Below, piece after piece: positions 15,880-24,604 of a stretch of 64,000 nucleotides of DNA. Source of the DNA: WVZH01 sp034430895 (GTDB taxonomy: Bacteria; Chloroflexota; Anaerolineae; Anaerolineales; E44-bin32). The first letter of the stretch is position 1, and each line of letters begins with the position of its first letter. The notes under the pieces were generated by a model that saw nothing but the letters and a program-made list of their open reading frames with translations, searched no databases and was not told where the DNA came from. Both the position numbers and the translations under genes were made by a program. The stretch spans positions 62,001 through 126,000 of the forward strand of contig DAOUDW010000034.1 in the NCBI GenBank assembly GCA_034430895.1, given 5' to 3'.

Positions 15880-17871
15880 ATGAGAGACTGGACAAAAAGA
15901 TTATTCCGGAACTCTTCAAATGCATCCCGCTCTCACAGATTCCTCAGGTTGGAAAGACCTGTTGGCAAGGGATCGAGGATTCAAAACAGGAAAGCGCGAT
16001 CAGGGCAGAGCCTCATTATCATTGCGGTAGCTTTCATGGGCATTGTCGCTTTTCTCGGTTTTGCCGTCGACACAGGGATCATGTATCTGCATCGAATTTG
16101 GCTGGGCCAGGCAATTGACGCAGCAGCACTTGCGGCTGGTTACGAGCTTCCGGATATCGAAGGTGCCTGCAGTCGAGCTGTGGAGTATCTGAATGCGAAT
16201 GGGTATAACGAGAGTGATGAATTCAGTTACGAGATCATCTTTACGGAAGATGATTACGCGCCCGGTGGCCCTGTAAGTGAATTTGTTATCGATTCTGATA
16301 TCGACGGTATCCTGCAGCCAGAGGACTGTACGACGGTGTTCGTACCCTCGGAACATGATATGACGCACTACCATGTGCGCATCTCAGGTGAGTTATACTT
16401 GCCGTTCGTTTTCATGCGGATTATAGGTTTCGAGAACATTCATGTTGGTGCGCCGGCTACGGCGAAACGAACCGCCCAGTACGATGTAGCCCTCGTGCTG
16501 GACATATCCGGTTCGATGATGTTCGACAGCTGCAACTGGCTTACGGATGAACCTGAATATACCGAACCATACGCGTGTGAGAATGTCCATGGGGAATGTC
16601 ATGCACCTTTCAGCGAGGTGAATTTCGATGGCTATGCCGACATCGATGCCATGATCGCGGATGGCTGGGATATCAACAGCACCGACGCTGTGGAATTCCA
16701 GCCATTAAATGGTCATGATGGTGCCGGTGTCCATATCTACCAGGATCCGGCTACAGGTACAGAGGGATCACTGAGTTGGGATTGGACCGTCGCTATCCCG
16801 GAAGAGGAACATATTGCCATCTACTTCTGGGTGAAGAACGATCATTCAAATGAACTGGATGATAGTAGTCCTTGGGATGATGCGGACTATGCCAGGGTAT
16901 CCTGGCGTGCAGACCCTACGGAGGGCTGGAATATCGTCACATCGATCAGGGGGGGGAGTAATTTCGATACGGATTGGGAACAATACGCCGTAATTCTGGA
17001 TACGGATGATATCGATGATTACCTGGAAATCCGCTGGGATCTTCACCAAGTGGAAGACGAAGAAGGTTATATGCTCGATGATATCGCCTTGAGAACATGC
17101 CCATACAAACAAGGGCCTTTCGTGCAGTACAGCGGCGGATGTAATTACAGTAAACCGGTTACTTGCGCCAGTCAAGCGCCGGATACGCTCTTCCCAGGTC
17201 AATCTGTGGGTTCCTATAGTACGCCCAGAGCCTACATGTTACAGCAGCCCATGACCGACGTGATCCGGGGTGCGGAGACTTTCATCAACATCATCAGAGA
17301 TCGAGCCGATGAGTCCGGCTTGCCGCGCGAAGATCAAATCGGACTAGCGAAATTTACTACTAGGGCAAGCAAGGTGCTTGATCTCACGATCGACTATGAA
17401 AGTATCATTGAAACGATGTACACAACCTTCAAATCAGAAAATATGACGAACCTGAGCGGTGGCATGGCTGTCGGTTTGAGTATCCTAGGGGACGGTCGGC
17501 CCAATACCACCCACTTTATGATTTTATTGACGGATGGTGTCCTCAACAGGTACGACAATCCCTGTGATGCGTCGGGTCCGTCGAGTAGTCAAGGTCTGTC
17601 CTGCTATCCAAGTAATTGTGTGACATGCGTCGACGAGATGATCGCGGATGCACAGGTTCAGAATGTGACCATCTTCACCATCGGTCTTGGTTTTGATGTT
17701 GTTACTAATGAGTTCACTGCATACGGCGATTCGCATTACACAGGAATGAAACTTATGGAACGGATTGCACATCTGACAAACGGCCAATCCTACTTCGCAC
17801 CAACATCGGAGGAACTCGAGGAGATCTTCGAGTGGATTGCAGATGCCATTTTCGTGCGGCTGACTCTCTAA
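15880..17871 (+). CDS. TadG-like protein with interrupted von Willebrand A domain
   Basis: A 663-residue surface protein. Residues 40-75 form the TadG N-terminal helix (RSGQSLIIIAVAFMGIVAFLGFAVDTG) followed by AIDAAALAAGYEL. A von Willebrand A domain starts at VALVLDISGSMM with the MIDAS Asp208, and resumes at about residue 450, with a second MIDAS-type motif LLTDG (Asp552). Between them sit about 200 residues, rich in Trp and Asp, ending GYMLDDIALRTC, that look like a beta-sandwich insert. The start ATG 15880 has AAAGGA upstream. It is third in the pilin operon and is followed by a strong terminator. Confidence 0.85.
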   Translation: MRDWTKRLFRNSSNASRSHRFLRLERPVGKGSRIQNRKARSGQSLIIIAVAFMGIVAFLGFAVDTGIMYLHRIWLGQAIDAAALAAGYELPDIEGACSRAVEYLNANGYNESDEFSYEIIFTEDDYAPGGPVSEFVIDSDIDGILQPEDCTTVFVPSEHDMTHYHVRISGELYLPFVFMRIIGFENIHVGAPATAKRTAQYDVALVLDISGSMMFDSCNWLTDEPEYTEPYACENVHGECHAPFSEVNFDGYADIDAMIADGWDINSTDAVEFQPLNGHDGAGVHIYQDPATGTEGSLSWDWTVAIPEEEHIAIYFWVKNDHSNELDDSSPWDDADYARVSWRADPTEGWNIVTSIRGGSNFDTDWEQYAVILDTDDIDDYLEIRWDLHQVEDEEGYMLDDIALRTCPYKQGPFVQYSGGCNYSKPVTCASQAPDTLFPGQSVGSYSTPRAYMLQQPMTDVIRGAETFINIIRDRADESGLPREDQIGLAKFTTRASKVLDLTIDYESIIETMYTTFKSENMTNLSGGMAVGLSILGDGRPNTTHFMILLTDGVLNRYDNPCDASGPSSSQGLSCYPSNCVTCVDEMIADAQVQNVTIFTIGLGFDVVTNEFTAYGDSHYTGMKLMERIAHLTNGQSYFAPTSEELEEIFEWIADAIFVRLTL

Positions 17872-17958
17872 TCGGAGCGAAGGATCGATCGCGAACTCTT
17901 CGATCCGTATAAAAGTGGCGATCACTATCGAAACATACCGCCACATGGCAGAAGCATC

Positions 17959-17998
17959 AAGTCGCTGGGCACGTTACTTTGTGCCCAGCGACTTTTAT
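17959..17998 (+). terminator. Strong intrinsic terminator of the pilin operon
   Basis: A perfect 14-bp stem (AAGTCGCTGGGCAC / GTGCCCAGCGACTT) with an 8-nt loop, followed by TTATAT. Confidence 0.9.
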
Positions 17999-18093
17999 AT
18001 CGAGAAGTCGTCTCATCTACGGATCTTTCAGGGTAGATATCGGAAGTGCTTTGTTAGCTAAGTTTCTTATCAATGGATCTCCTTTTGGTAAAT

Positions 18094-18133
18094 TCCCTGT
18101 GGATGAATTACTTTGGTGTCAAATCTACAGGGA
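18094..18133. repeat. Inverted repeat upstream of the sensor kinase
   Basis: TCCCTGTGGAT and ATCTACAGGGA form an 11-bp stem (one G-T pair) around 18 nt. The rest of the 335-bp gap between 17872 and 18206 shows no gene. The repeat could be an operator or an RNA hairpin in the leader of the kinase message. Confidence 0.4.
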
Positions 18134-18206
18134 TGACCCGGAAGGTCCTGTCTTTCAAACGGATTGAGGCTTGCCCAATATTCGATCTGCGGCTAGGATT
18201 TCATTA

Positions 18207-20426
18207 ATGACAGATATCGAACGCACCCGGCAAGATCGCAGCAAGTGGTTTATTGGACTGTGGATAGCTATTGTATTGTTTTACATAGCTTGGGTGATTG
18301 TTAAGCCACTTTCCGAGACGCGCCCAACCTGGTCCTTGCTGATCACCTTCGGTTTGCGCAGCTGGACTACGGGCGTTTTGATTCTCGCTTCCATGCGGAC
18401 AGAGGAATCTTCACGACACCGAACATGGCGTTTTATCTCAGTGGCGTTTGTATGCTGGACGATTATTGATGGTATAAATTTTACCTACTGGTTGACCGAC
18501 TCCATCCTTCCTGCAGCCCCGCACTGGATCGATGCCATTCGGCTCTGCGCTTATCTCGCAACGATGATTGTAACCTTCAGCTATCCAACGACTCCTGCCG
18601 AGGGGCTGGGACGCACACGCAACCAGCTTGACATCGTTTTAACCGGCATCGCTGTCCTGGGATTGGCCTGGTTGATCTTCCTGCTGCCCATCTTGTCCGT
18701 CCGTTTCCTTGATCCGGTAATCGTATTTTGGCGGTCGTTGTTCCCGATCCTCGATCTTTTACTGCTTGTCTATTTCACTCGCTTACTGCTGCTGGCCGAA
18801 ACTGACCGTGATCGCAAGATGCTCAACTACTTGACTTTGGCGACATTGTTTTTCGGCATTTCCGATTTGATTTTTGGGGTACTTTCGCTGCAGGAGAACT
18901 ATTCCCCCGGAGGTGTGGTTGAAGTTGGCTGGATGATTGGCAGCAGCTTCTACTACCTCGCCGCATATTATACGATCCGGAATTCTACTACTCGATCCGG
19001 TACTGATCGCGAAGCGAGCAGACACCCACTCGCTCGTCGGTTAGGTAGAATGATGCCGGTCTGTATTACGGGGATGGTGATCGGATATTTGCTCTTGGAT
19101 TGGTGGATGGGAGGGCAGATCGAGCTGGTTGGCGTGGCTATAGTGGCCTTATTGGCTGTCTTACTCGTGGCGCGTCAGGGTGTGATTGCAGGGCAAATGG
19201 AATTCCGACAGTATGCATCCTTGGTCACCAATGCTGTGGATATGGCCTTCGTGTGCGATCTCGAAGGGAGATTGCTACTCGTCAATCCTGCGTTCTTGCG
19301 TGACCTCGGTTTGGACGCCGAAGAATGGGAAACACGGAAGGTGCAAGACGTTGTTCGCAATGCATCCCGCTGGGAGCAGCTGGTGGATGAGGCGCAAGCA
19401 GCAGGATGGTCCGGAGAGGTCACGTTCCGAAAGCAAGATAACTCCACATTCCCGGCAGCGCTGGCTTTACGCCCGATTGAAGATGAACGCAAGTCGAAAG
19501 TGGTGCTGGCAGGAACCGCGCACGATCTTACCCAGGTTAAGCAGCGTGAGAATGCACTGCATGATGCCTTGCGTCAGGTCGCTGCAGCACGTGCGGAACT
19601 CGAAGAGCTCAATCTTGCCCTCGAAGTAAAAGTGGAGCACCGCACGCGAGAATTAGAACAAACGGTAAATGACCTCGCCCGGTTGAACGAAGAGCTTCAG
19701 GAGCTTGACAAACTGAAGACCGAATTCGTTGCCCTGGTTTCACACGAGTTGCGTGCGCCGTTGACGAACATCAGCACGGGTATCGAGTTGCTTCTTAGCG
19801 GTCAACCCAAGTTGGAATCCGACAGCGTAGATTCGCTGGAACTGGTTCAAGCGGAGATAAAACGATTATCCAAGTTGGTGGACACGATCCTCGATCTTTC
19901 TGCGCTGGAAGCGGGTCGTTTCCCATTGGAGATTCGCGCGGTAACCTTAAGGACGATCGCTAGTCGAGTGTGTCAGCGGTATGTCGAAGAGGATCAAGCA
20001 GGACGGCTCGATTTGGAGATCCCGGATAACCTGCCCCTGGCGTTGGCAGATGAACAGGCGGTGGAGAGCATTTTCCAACATCTCCTGGATAACGCTTTGA
20101 AATACACGTCGGAGGGAGAAATTATCCTGGAAGGCGGGAGGGAAGAAGACCAACTGTGGATCGCTGTGGATGATGGCGGTGAGGGAATCCCGGAGCATGA
20201 ACGGGAACGCATATTTGATATGTTCCATCGCCTCGACACTCGCGACAACCGTGATATTTACGGCTATGGACTAGGTCTTTCGATGGTCAAGCGCCTGCTC
20301 GAGGCGATGCAGGGCGGTATCCGAGTCGAAGAAAGTCAACGTGGCGGCGCTCGCTTCGTATTCTGGTTACCTATTCAAATGGGAGCCGAAGGTCATTCCA
20401 GGGGTAGCGATGAAAAGGGCGATTGA
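18207..20426 (+). CDS. Sensor histidine kinase with about ten membrane helices and a PAS domain
   Basis: A 739-residue kinase. Residues 10-330 contain about ten hydrophobic helices with short loops, an unusual membrane sensor that I cannot assign to a named family. A PAS domain follows (YASLVTNAVDMAFVCDLEG), then a coiled coil, the phosphoacceptor His in VALVSHELRAPLTNI, and an HATPase domain with N box HLLDNALKYT, DDGGEGIP and YGYGLGLSMVK. ATG 18207 has AGGA upstream; a TTG at 18171 is less likely. It overlaps or abuts the response regulator reading, forming a two-component pair. Confidence 0.9.
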   Translation: MTDIERTRQDRSKWFIGLWIAIVLFYIAWVIVKPLSETRPTWSLLITFGLRSWTTGVLILASMRTEESSRHRTWRFISVAFVCWTIIDGINFTYWLTDSILPAAPHWIDAIRLCAYLATMIVTFSYPTTPAEGLGRTRNQLDIVLTGIAVLGLAWLIFLLPILSVRFLDPVIVFWRSLFPILDLLLLVYFTRLLLLAETDRDRKMLNYLTLATLFFGISDLIFGVLSLQENYSPGGVVEVGWMIGSSFYYLAAYYTIRNSTTRSGTDREASRHPLARRLGRMMPVCITGMVIGYLLLDWWMGGQIELVGVAIVALLAVLLVARQGVIAGQMEFRQYASLVTNAVDMAFVCDLEGRLLLVNPAFLRDLGLDAEEWETRKVQDVVRNASRWEQLVDEAQAAGWSGEVTFRKQDNSTFPAALALRPIEDERKSKVVLAGTAHDLTQVKQRENALHDALRQVAAARAELEELNLALEVKVEHRTRELEQTVNDLARLNEELQELDKLKTEFVALVSHELRAPLTNISTGIELLLSGQPKLESDSVDSLELVQAEIKRLSKLVDTILDLSALEAGRFPLEIRAVTLRTIASRVCQRYVEEDQAGRLDLEIPDNLPLALADEQAVESIFQHLLDNALKYTSEGEIILEGGREEDQLWIAVDDGGEGIPEHERERIFDMFHRLDTRDNRDIYGYGLGLSMVKRLLEAMQGGIRVEESQRGGARFVFWLPIQMGAEGHSRGSDEKGD

Positions 20427-20458
20427 CTATAGTTGTCATGGATTTGTGGAGGTTGAAA

Positions 20459-21142
20459 GTGACTTTCAAACTCTTGGTCGTGGATGACGATCGTACGTTG
20501 CTGCGTTTCCTCGGAGAGTATCTCGAGCGCGAACGTTACGATGTGATTACAGCCGATCGAGGATCGAAAGCCTTGCGTCTTTTCTTCCAGGAAAAACCCG
20601 ATCTCGTCATCCTCGATGTAATGATGCCGGGAATGGATGGATGGGAGGTGTGTGCCCGCATTCGCGAGATGGCGGATACTCCGATAATTTTCCTGACGGC
20701 AAAAACTGCGGAAACGGATAAGCTGCGCGGTTTTCGTTTGGGTGTCGATGATTACATCACCAAACCATTCAGTTTGCCTGAGATGGCGGCGAGAGTCTCC
20801 GCTGTCCTGGCGCGGACGGATTCAATCCGTCTCGGCGAGCTGAGGGTATATCGTGCGGGAGACCTGGCGGTTGATTTGCGTAAACGACAGGCACAGATCA
20901 AAGAGCGGCCGATCGATCTGACGCCAACAGAATTCCGTTTGCTGGCTGCGTTGGCAAAACGCACAGGGGAGGCGGTTTCCAAGGCGGAACTCATTGAGGA
21001 TGTTTGGGGGACAGATCGGCGCGGGGGAGGGAATGCGTTACGCCGATATATCGCCATGCTCAGGGAGAAAATCGAAAGCGATGCAACACAACCGGTCCGT
21101 CTTGTAACTGTACGTGGATATGGCTATCGCCTCGATTCATAA
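20459..21142 (+). CDS. OmpR-family response regulator
   Basis: A 227-residue regulator: a receiver domain with acidic pocket VVDDD, phosphoacceptor in LDVMMPGMDGWE, switch Thr in FLTAKT and Lys in ITKPFSLPE, then an OmpR winged-helix domain with LTPTEFRLLAAL and TVRGYGYRL. GTG 20459 (VTFKLLVVDDD) has GGAGG 6 nt upstream, so it is preferred over a longer reading. It begins 32 nt after the kinase and should be phosphorylated by it. The target genes are unknown, but the neighbouring pilin and surface-protein genes are candidates. Confidence 0.93.
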   Translation: MTFKLLVVDDDRTLLRFLGEYLERERYDVITADRGSKALRLFFQEKPDLVILDVMMPGMDGWEVCARIREMADTPIIFLTAKTAETDKLRGFRLGVDDYITKPFSLPEMAARVSAVLARTDSIRLGELRVYRAGDLAVDLRKRQAQIKERPIDLTPTEFRLLAALAKRTGEAVSKAELIEDVWGTDRRGGGNALRRYIAMLREKIESDATQPVRLVTVRGYGYRLDS

Positions 21143-21392
21143 TCATTTTTCGTTTAGTACAGCAGTATTATTTCGATCCTCTACGTATTGATTCAAAACC
21201 AACTTTCTTTGAATAAGGAATCAGATCCGTTTGGCTGATTCGACGCCTCGTTTTAATGGGACGGAGGTCATATGCGTTGGTGTAGGTATATTGAAAGGTG
21301 TATCTCGAAGAGCCTCCATTATCATAAAAACAGGATATAGGAGTGGGAAGTACAACTTTAGTTGGTTTGTATTTTGGGTAGGTGATGACGTA

Positions 21393-22340
21393 ATGCAGCT
21401 CGAGAATGTAGAGACCGCAGCCAATGCAGTTGCAGCAGCAAAGCAATGCGAACGAGTCTTGATCGCAGATGATGATGCAGACTTCCGCAGCATCCTTGTC
21501 CGACGGGCACAACGATTGGGATTGGAAATAATCGAAGCCGAAGATGGGAAACAAGCGATCGAAGCGCTTAGAAATTATTCGTTCGATTTGATTCTACTAG
21601 ATTTATGGATGCCTAACTATTCTGGTTTGGAAGTATTCCGTGTTGCGCAAGAAGTCGATCCGGAGCTTCAGGCAGTTGTGTTGACGGGTAGTGCCACATT
21701 GGAAACTGCTGTTGAAGCGCTGCGTTGCGGTGTCTACGATTATCTTACGAAGCCGCTTGAATCCCTCGCCGAGCTCGATCACGCTATCACTCGGGCTCTT
21801 ACGCACCGCCGCTTGGTGAAAGAGAACGCTCGCCTGTTCGCCGAAGTACAACGGTTGGCAATCACAGATCCTCTTACCGGGTTGTTCAATCGTCGAAAAC
21901 TGGATGATATGTTGGCCATTGAAGTCGAGAGGGCGTATCGATACAATCGTCCACTTTCATTGATTATGATCGATCTGGATGGAATGAAAATGTTAAACGA
22001 TAAGTACGGTCATCCGGCAGGCGATGAAGCATTGAAGATCGTAGCCGAGACGATCCGCAAGCAAATTCGAACCGTCGATGTGGCGACCCGGTACGGCGGG
22101 GACGAGTTTGTTATTCTCCTACCTGAGGCGGATTTAGAAGCAGCACGCAATGTAGCCAAACGGATTTGCGCCAAGATCACCAGTACAAATTTTAAAGGTG
22201 AGTGTTTATCAGTCAGTGCGGGGGTCGCACAATGGTCGCCGGATTTTCCCAAAGCCAAGCAATTTCTTGATGTCACCGATCAGGCCATGTATCAAGCGAA
22301 GCGAGCGGGTGGAAAGCGGTTATTTGTGCTTTCACCTTAA
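21393..22340 (+). CDS. Receiver-GGDEF protein, diguanylate cyclase
   Basis: A 315-residue response regulator with a receiver domain (acidic IADDDADF, phospho-Asp in LLDLWMPNYSG, Lys in LTKPLES) joined by a short coiled coil to a GGDEF domain. The active site is YGGDEFVILLPE and an RTVD inhibitory site sits five residues before it, so product inhibition by cyclic di-GMP is likely. The cyclase should be active. ATG 21393 (MQLENVETAA) follows TAGGTGATGACGTA; longer in-frame readings are rejected as non-coding in character. It lies between two sensor kinases. Confidence 0.92.
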   Translation: MQLENVETAANAVAAAKQCERVLIADDDADFRSILVRRAQRLGLEIIEAEDGKQAIEALRNYSFDLILLDLWMPNYSGLEVFRVAQEVDPELQAVVLTGSATLETAVEALRCGVYDYLTKPLESLAELDHAITRALTHRRLVKENARLFAEVQRLAITDPLTGLFNRRKLDDMLAIEVERAYRYNRPLSLIMIDLDGMKMLNDKYGHPAGDEALKIVAETIRKQIRTVDVATRYGGDEFVILLPEADLEAARNVAKRICAKITSTNFKGECLSVSAGVAQWSPDFPKAKQFLDVTDQAMYQAKRAGGKRLFVLSP

Positions 22341-22386
22341 CAACAGGATATTGGTCCTATTAGGACGAAGTACCTGCAAAAAGGAA

Positions 22387-22578
22387 ATGGCACTCATGTT
22401 ACGCTCAAGACAACGATCGCAATATAATTCGAGATTTCCGCTTTGGATTGACTCCACGGGGGGAGCCTTAAGCGAGAATCGATCAATCGAACAAAGTATA
22501 CGGGCATTTTGTCCAGAGGATGAACAACTCGCGAAGGCGGCAGGAATTTCGCGGGTCGGTCGCGCGACATGCGGCTGA
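22387..22578 (+). CDS. Possible small protein between cyclase and sensor kinase
   Basis: A 63-codon open frame beginning MALMLRSRQRSQ, basic at first and then mixed, with AAAAAGGAA just before its ATG (22387) and a second ATG at 22396. It fills most of the otherwise empty 278-bp gap between the cyclase and the next kinase. No family is recognised and codon character is not decisive. It may be non-coding leader sequence. Confidence 0.22.
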   Translation: MALMLRSRQRSQYNSRFPLWIDSTGGALSENRSIEQSIRAFCPEDEQLAKAAGISRVGRATCG

Positions 22579-22618
22579 GGAGATTGTTGTATCGCAATCC
22601 CGGAGTTTGGGAGGACCG

Positions 22619-24574
22619 ATGGATGCGGTAGGTAATAACCTGTTAAATAAAATCGAAGCAGCAAGTGAAGATGACACCAGCTTGCAATCCCTAGCGAAGT
22701 GGTTACTTCAATTCATTTCAGGATTGCGGGCAAAATTGATCGTTCCTTATGTCATTCTCACCCTGGTGATTGCCATGGTGGGTGTTTACGTCGTGACACG
22801 ATTGGTAACATCATCGATTCGTGAGCGGTTTGTCAACCAGGCCTTCGAAGCCAGTCGTGTTGCAGGGGATGGTATCGTACGAAAAGAACGCGAGCATCTT
22901 GAAAACCTTCGTTTGATGGCCTATACCGAAGGCGTGTCAGAAGCCGTGTTCGACCACGATGCGGAAGACCTAAAATCGCTTCTCTTGCCTCTGGTGCTAA
23001 ACAATGGTGTCGAAGCACTGACCGTTATTGATATCGCTGGCACCGAGATTCTGACACTTGCTATTGATCCTTCCACAGGTATCTATCGAGAATCCAGTGG
23101 GGCGGATTTTTCTGCTTATAACCTGGTTGCGCGTGTGCTTGTCGAGCAAGTTGATTCCCTCGGAGATAAATACGTTGACATTCTTGTAACAACTTATGGC
23201 GCTTATCTCTTCACAAGCACACCGATCCGTACAGAAGATGGCGATTTGAACGGCGCGTTACTTATCGGCTCTCGTCTTGAATCACTCATTGGGGAGATAA
23301 AGAATCAAGCCCTGGCAGATGTGGTGGTTTTAAATAAAGATGGAGAATTGATTTCGACGACACTTGTCATCCCTGATGAAGGACCGCAAGCACTCGAAGT
23401 TGACCCGGACATCCTGGCTGATGACCAAACCGCGATCACGCAGGACATTGAATTGTACGGACGTGATTATCAAATCGTGGTTGCACCTTTGATCATCCGC
23501 CAACAGGATATGGGCATTCTCTCGGTTGTATTGCCCAGTAATTACATTGTGTCAACCATGGCGACAAGCCGGAATATTTTCAGCATTATTTTCGCGTTGG
23601 GTACTGTGGCAACCATCGTCGTAGGTTACACACTTGCACAAAGCATCGCCAAACCCATCTTACGATTGCGTAACATTTCACAGGCTGTTGCGTCTGGCGA
23701 TTTAAATCAATCCACCGGTTTGAAGGGATCGGATGAAATTGGCGAACTCGCCAGCGCCTTCGATACGATGACGCATCACCTGCGCGAACGAACAGCCGAA
23801 GCAGCCAGGTTATATACCGAAACGGTAAAGCGAAATGAAGAACTGGCCGACGCCAACGCCCGGTTGCAAAGTGCGCAAGCTCAGTTGGTCCAATCCGAGA
23901 AGTTGGCCTCCGTTGGACAGTTGACCGCGGGTATTGTTCATGATGTCAAGAATCCATTGGCTGTGATCAAAGGATTGGCGGAGGAATTGCAGGAAGATGT
24001 TGGTCTTGATCCCTCTACTCGGGATCAGTTGAAGACCATCCGACAAAGTGCCACGCGGGCGAGCACAATCGTGGGAGATTTATTGAAGTTCGCACGACAG
24101 TCGAAGCCGGAAATGGGAATACGGGATATCCGTGAGACGGTTGAAGCCTCGATGCGGTTGACGGAATATCTGGTGCGAAAGGCAGGAGTGGATTCTCAGC
24201 TCGATCTCCCCAAAAAATCCGTGATGATGACCTTCGATGCGACGCAAATTGAACAGGTTTTAATCAACTTGATCACCAACGCAGTGCAGGCTATGCCGGA
24301 TGGCGGAAAGCTGCGCGTCAGTCTTGGTGAGGCGGAAGAAGCGGTAGCCATCGCTGTGCAGGATTCAGGTATTGGGATTCCGCGGGAGAATCTTTCACGG
24401 ATTTTCGATCCCTTCTTTACCACAAAACCGGAAGGACAGGGAACCGGATTGGGATTGTCTTTGAGTTACGGCATTGTGTCCCGGCATGGAGGACGAATTG
24501 AAGTAGATAGCAAGATGGGAAAGGGCACGACGTTTACATTGTTGCTGCCGCGAACCCAAAAAGCGAATGAATAA
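22619..24574 (+). CDS. Cache-type sensor histidine kinase
   Basis: A 651-residue membrane kinase. A first helix (LIVPYVILTLVIAMVGVYVV) and a second (IFSIIFALGTVATIVVGYTL) enclose about 250 extracytoplasmic residues resembling a Cache/PAS-like sensor. A HAMP domain (SIAKPILRLRNISQAVASGDL), coiled coil, phosphoacceptor in TAGIVHDVKNPLAVIKG and an HATPase domain (NLITNAVQAM, DSGIGIP, GTGLGLSLSYGIV) follow. This is the NtrB-like HVKNPL kinase group. ATG 22619 lies after GGGAGGACCG. The surface-protein gene starts 30 nt downstream, so they are probably one operon. Confidence 0.92.
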   Translation: MDAVGNNLLNKIEAASEDDTSLQSLAKWLLQFISGLRAKLIVPYVILTLVIAMVGVYVVTRLVTSSIRERFVNQAFEASRVAGDGIVRKEREHLENLRLMAYTEGVSEAVFDHDAEDLKSLLLPLVLNNGVEALTVIDIAGTEILTLAIDPSTGIYRESSGADFSAYNLVARVLVEQVDSLGDKYVDILVTTYGAYLFTSTPIRTEDGDLNGALLIGSRLESLIGEIKNQALADVVVLNKDGELISTTLVIPDEGPQALEVDPDILADDQTAITQDIELYGRDYQIVVAPLIIRQQDMGILSVVLPSNYIVSTMATSRNIFSIIFALGTVATIVVGYTLAQSIAKPILRLRNISQAVASGDLNQSTGLKGSDEIGELASAFDTMTHHLRERTAEAARLYTETVKRNEELADANARLQSAQAQLVQSEKLASVGQLTAGIVHDVKNPLAVIKGLAEELQEDVGLDPSTRDQLKTIRQSATRASTIVGDLLKFARQSKPEMGIRDIRETVEASMRLTEYLVRKAGVDSQLDLPKKSVMMTFDATQIEQVLINLITNAVQAMPDGGKLRVSLGEAEEAVAIAVQDSGIGIPRENLSRIFDPFFTTKPEGQGTGLGLSLSYGIVSRHGGRIEVDSKMGKGTTFTLLLPRTQKANE

Positions 24575-24604
24575 AGCGGAATTAGAGAAGAGTAAGGGAA
24601 GATT

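Noticed and set aside
17946..18060. Small open frame starting MAEASSRWARYFVPSD after the TadG gene
   Set aside because: Its first codons are the stem-loop of the pilin-operon terminator, and no ribosome binding site precedes it.
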